A DNA stretch of 23,386 nucleotides from Chloracidobacterium sp. UBA3360 (GTDB lineage Bacteria; Acidobacteriota; Blastocatellia; Pyrinomonadales; Pyrinomonadaceae): the NCBI GenBank assembly GCA_002360555.1, contig DEQS01000021.1:1-23386 (forward strand). The letters are read 5' to 3'. The notes beneath the pieces were generated by a model that saw only the letters and a program-made list of their open reading frames with translations, was not told the DNA's origin and did not search any database. Within the stretch, counting starts at the first letter, position 1; the number at the start of each line of letters is the position of its first letter. Made by a program: the position numbers and the translations under genes. Shown one piece after another: positions 21,750-23,386 of the stretch.

Positions 21750-22262
21750 CTACTTTTTAGGCGACCAAAGTTTCAGGAATTCGGTGAATTTGGCAAGATT
21801 GTACGTTTCATCCTTCTCTAGAGCCACAGTGTCCTGTGAGTGGAGCAACGTGCCAGATTCGTCCAAAACGAAAAGGTGTGGATAGCCCTTTATTTCGGGA
21901 TATTCGCTGAGAAAAGCCAAATTCTCGTTCTCCGGACTCATATTGATCTTTATCCATACAAAGTTGTTTTTGCGCAGCTTGTCGAGGGCCTTGTTGCTAA
22001 ACAGGAACTTGTCCATGTGAATGCACCAACCGCACCACTCGCCGCCAACATCGAGGATTATCCGCTTGCCGCTTTTCGACGCAGTTAGGATAGCCGTAGC
22101 GAGGTCGAGCTTCGGATCTCGTTTTGGGTCAAACTTTTCGCGCGTGAAGACAGCAGCCTTTTTCGCAAGCGGCTTTTTGACCGCCTTAACCTTGGTTTTT
22201 TGTCCGAACGCAGTTGCTGAAACAAGAATAATGGCGACGGAGATCAATAGGAGCTTTTTCAT
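21750..22262 (-). CDS. Exported thioredoxin-fold protein with CGWC motif
   Basis: This is a 170-residue protein with a signal peptide (MKKLLLISVAIILVSATAFG, cleavage before QK), a basic linker (KVKAVKKPLAKK) and a thioredoxin domain with the active site EWCGWC (C77/C80), followed by KINMSPENENLAFLSEYPEIKGYPHLFVLDESG, in which the cis-proline (GYP) is present. The CGWC pair and the helix MDKFLFSNKALDKL are typical of the thioredoxin_7/DsbD-C-like periplasmic group, so it likely works as a thiol reductase or disulphide carrier outside the cytoplasm. The start at 22262 overlaps the PLP decarboxylase stop as ATGA; starting 12 codons earlier would spoil the signal peptide. The functional link to the decarboxylase is not obvious. 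Confidence 0.9.
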   Translation of the reverse strand: MKKLLLISVAIILVSATAFGQKTKVKAVKKPLAKKAAVFTREKFDPKRDPKLDLATAILTASKSGKRIILDVGGEWCGWCIHMDKFLFSNKALDKLRKNNFVWIKINMSPENENLAFLSEYPEIKGYPHLFVLDESGTLLHSQDTVALEKDETYNLAKFTEFLKLWSPKK

Positions 22263-23386
22263 GATTTGTCGGAAATGGCTGCGTTCAGAAGATTCCAAAC
22301 TTTCGTTAGATGCCGCTCCTCGACTCTTATACTGCCTACCGACAGCCGGATCGCATATTTTCCGTTTAGTTTTGTGTGCGATAGATACGCCTCGCCGGAG
22401 GCGTTGATCTCGTTCATTATTTTTTCGTTAAGTGCGTTCAGATCGTCAACGCCCGCCGGGCAAGCACGAAAACAAACAAGGGCGAATGGCACGGGCGCCA
22501 ACATTTCCCAATTGTCGCTTGCCTCGACCCATGAGGCGAAAAGGCGGGCGAGACGGCAATGTTCGCGCAGGCGTTCGATCAGGCCTTCGCGGCCGAAATA
22601 GCGGATGACGAACCACAGTTTTAACGCACGAAACCGCCGCCCGAGTTGGATGCCGTAATCCATACCGTTTTTGACGGTTTGTTCGTCGGTAGTTTTTAGA
22701 TACTCGGCGACGAGGGAAAATGCCTCTTTAAGGACATTCAAGTCTTTGCAATAGAGCACCGAGAGGTCAAAAGGCGTAAAGAGCCATTTGTGCGGATTGA
22801 CGACGATCGAATCGGCACGCTCCCAGCCCTTAAAATATTTACGATATTCGGGCACGATCGCCGTCGAGCCGGCATACGCCGTATCGACGTGGAGCCAAAT
22901 GCCGTATTTCTCGCAGATATCGGCAATAGCATCGACCGGATCAACACTTGATGTGGATGTTGTGCCGACGGTCGGTATCACGCAGATCGGCAGATATCCG
23001 TTCTCAATGTCTTCGTCGATAGCTTCTGCCAGTTTTTCCGGGATCATCTCGAACCGGTCGTTACATTCGATCTTTCTTAAACTTTTAAGTCCAAGTCCAA
23101 GCGTGATCACGCCTTTATCTATTGACGAATGGACGTGTTCCGAGCAATAGACACGCATCAGCGGCACGTCGTCGCGGCCGCTCATTCCTTCGTCGCGGAT
23201 ACGTAAATTTGCTTTTTCCCGTGCGGCAGCGAGGGCGTGCATTGTCGAGACGGACGCGGTGTCGTAGATGATCCCTTCGAAATACTCGGGCAGATCCATC
23301 ATCTGACGGAGCCAGGCAAGCACGACATCCTCGAGCTCAGTCGATGCCGGCGACGTTCGCCAAAGCATCGCTTTCATATCAAATGC
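22259..23386 (-). CDS. Group II PLP-dependent decarboxylase (aromatic amino acid decarboxylase-like), 5' end outside window
   Basis: This protein is a fold type I PLP enzyme of the pyridoxal-dependent decarboxylase family (tyrosine/tryptophan/DOPA decarboxylase relatives), which removes CO2 from an amino acid to give an amine. The visible part opens AFDMKAMLWRTSPASTELE and contains YCSEHVHSSIDKG, VIPTVGTTSTSSVDPVDAI, WLHVDTAYAGS with the PLP-binding Asp, and the Schiff-base lysine in NPHKWLFTPFD (codon 22787-22789). The C-terminal domain (GRRFRALKLWFVIRYFG onward) is complete. About 375 codons are present; family members have about 470-490, so roughly 100 residues lie beyond the window edge, and the frame stays open to base 23386. 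It is followed on the minus strand by the ATGA-coupled thioredoxin-like gene. Confidence 0.92.
   Translation of the reverse strand, partial: AFDMKAMLWRTSPASTELEDVVLAWLRQMMDLPEYFEGIIYDTASVSTMHALAAAREKANLRIRDEGMSGRDDVPLMRVYCSEHVHSSIDKGVITLGLGLKSLRKIECNDRFEMIPEKLAEAIDEDIENGYLPICVIPTVGTTSTSSVDPVDAIADICEKYGIWLHVDTAYAGSTAIVPEYRKYFKGWERADSIVVNPHKWLFTPFDLSVLYCKDLNVLKEAFSLVAEYLKTTDEQTVKNGMDYGIQLGRRFRALKLWFVIRYFGREGLIERLREHCRLARLFASWVEASDNWEMLAPVPFALVCFRACPAGVDDLNALNEKIMNEINASGEAYLSHTKLNGKYAIRLSVGSIRVEERHLTKVWNLLNAAISDKS

Overview
The window reads as a chromosomal segment of an Acidobacteriota bacterium, probably class Blastocatellia (Pyrinomonadaceae-like). This is inferred from gene content: an Oar-like TonB-dependent receptor with an N-terminal carboxypeptidase-regulatory domain and no recognisable SusD partner, secreted M28 and M1-type peptidases, a zinc-finger-free TopA with repeated C-terminal domains, and mid-range G+C. 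There is no 16S gene to prove it. Coding density is high. Many starts follow good AGGAG-type sites, but others have almost no leader. I found no tRNA, rRNA, CRISPR array or insertion sequence.

Layout: (1) 1-4878, a co-directional block with a 5'-truncated M20 carboxypeptidase, dprA and topA. A promoter plus a hairpin/U-tract terminator sits between dprA and topA. (2) 5005-8325, a small SAM methyltransferase, a secreted M28 peptidase ending at a very strong terminator, and a multi-pass membrane protein that converges on a GNAT acetyltransferase. (3) 8822-11741, an accessory-looking stretch: an orphan MoxR/CbbQ-type AAA+ ATPase coupled by ATGA to a small Imm32-like protein, then a G-poor region that I resolve into a gapless 21-bp tandem repeat array (nine units, 9912-10100, plus a degraded tenth), then a promoter and three ATGA-coupled genes (XRE regulator, membrane-anchored unknown protein, exported NADAR-domain protein). 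(4) 11720-15616, a CACAGAT hairpin repeat followed by the large TonB-dependent receptor. (5) 15590-15967, a small Lys-rich protein gene bracketed by two almost identical terminator hairpins. (6) 15972-20156, an M1-peptidase/TPR protein on the minus strand that has lost all zinc ligands, a Dabb protein, a lipocalin-like AttH/CrtC protein and an SRPBCC protein. (7) 20237-23386, an MHS-family transporter, then on the minus strand a 3'-complete group II PLP decarboxylase coupled by ATGA to an exported thioredoxin-like protein.

The most unusual signal is the 21-bp array. It has five invariant columns, sits in a non-coding AT-rich gap, and abuts the -35 element of the XRE-membrane protein-NADAR operon. 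It looks like a helically phased operator or iteron-like array feeding a small uncharacterised regulatory or envelope system. The second is the apparent catalytic death of the M1-like protein. The third is the promoter-terminator module directly in front of topA.
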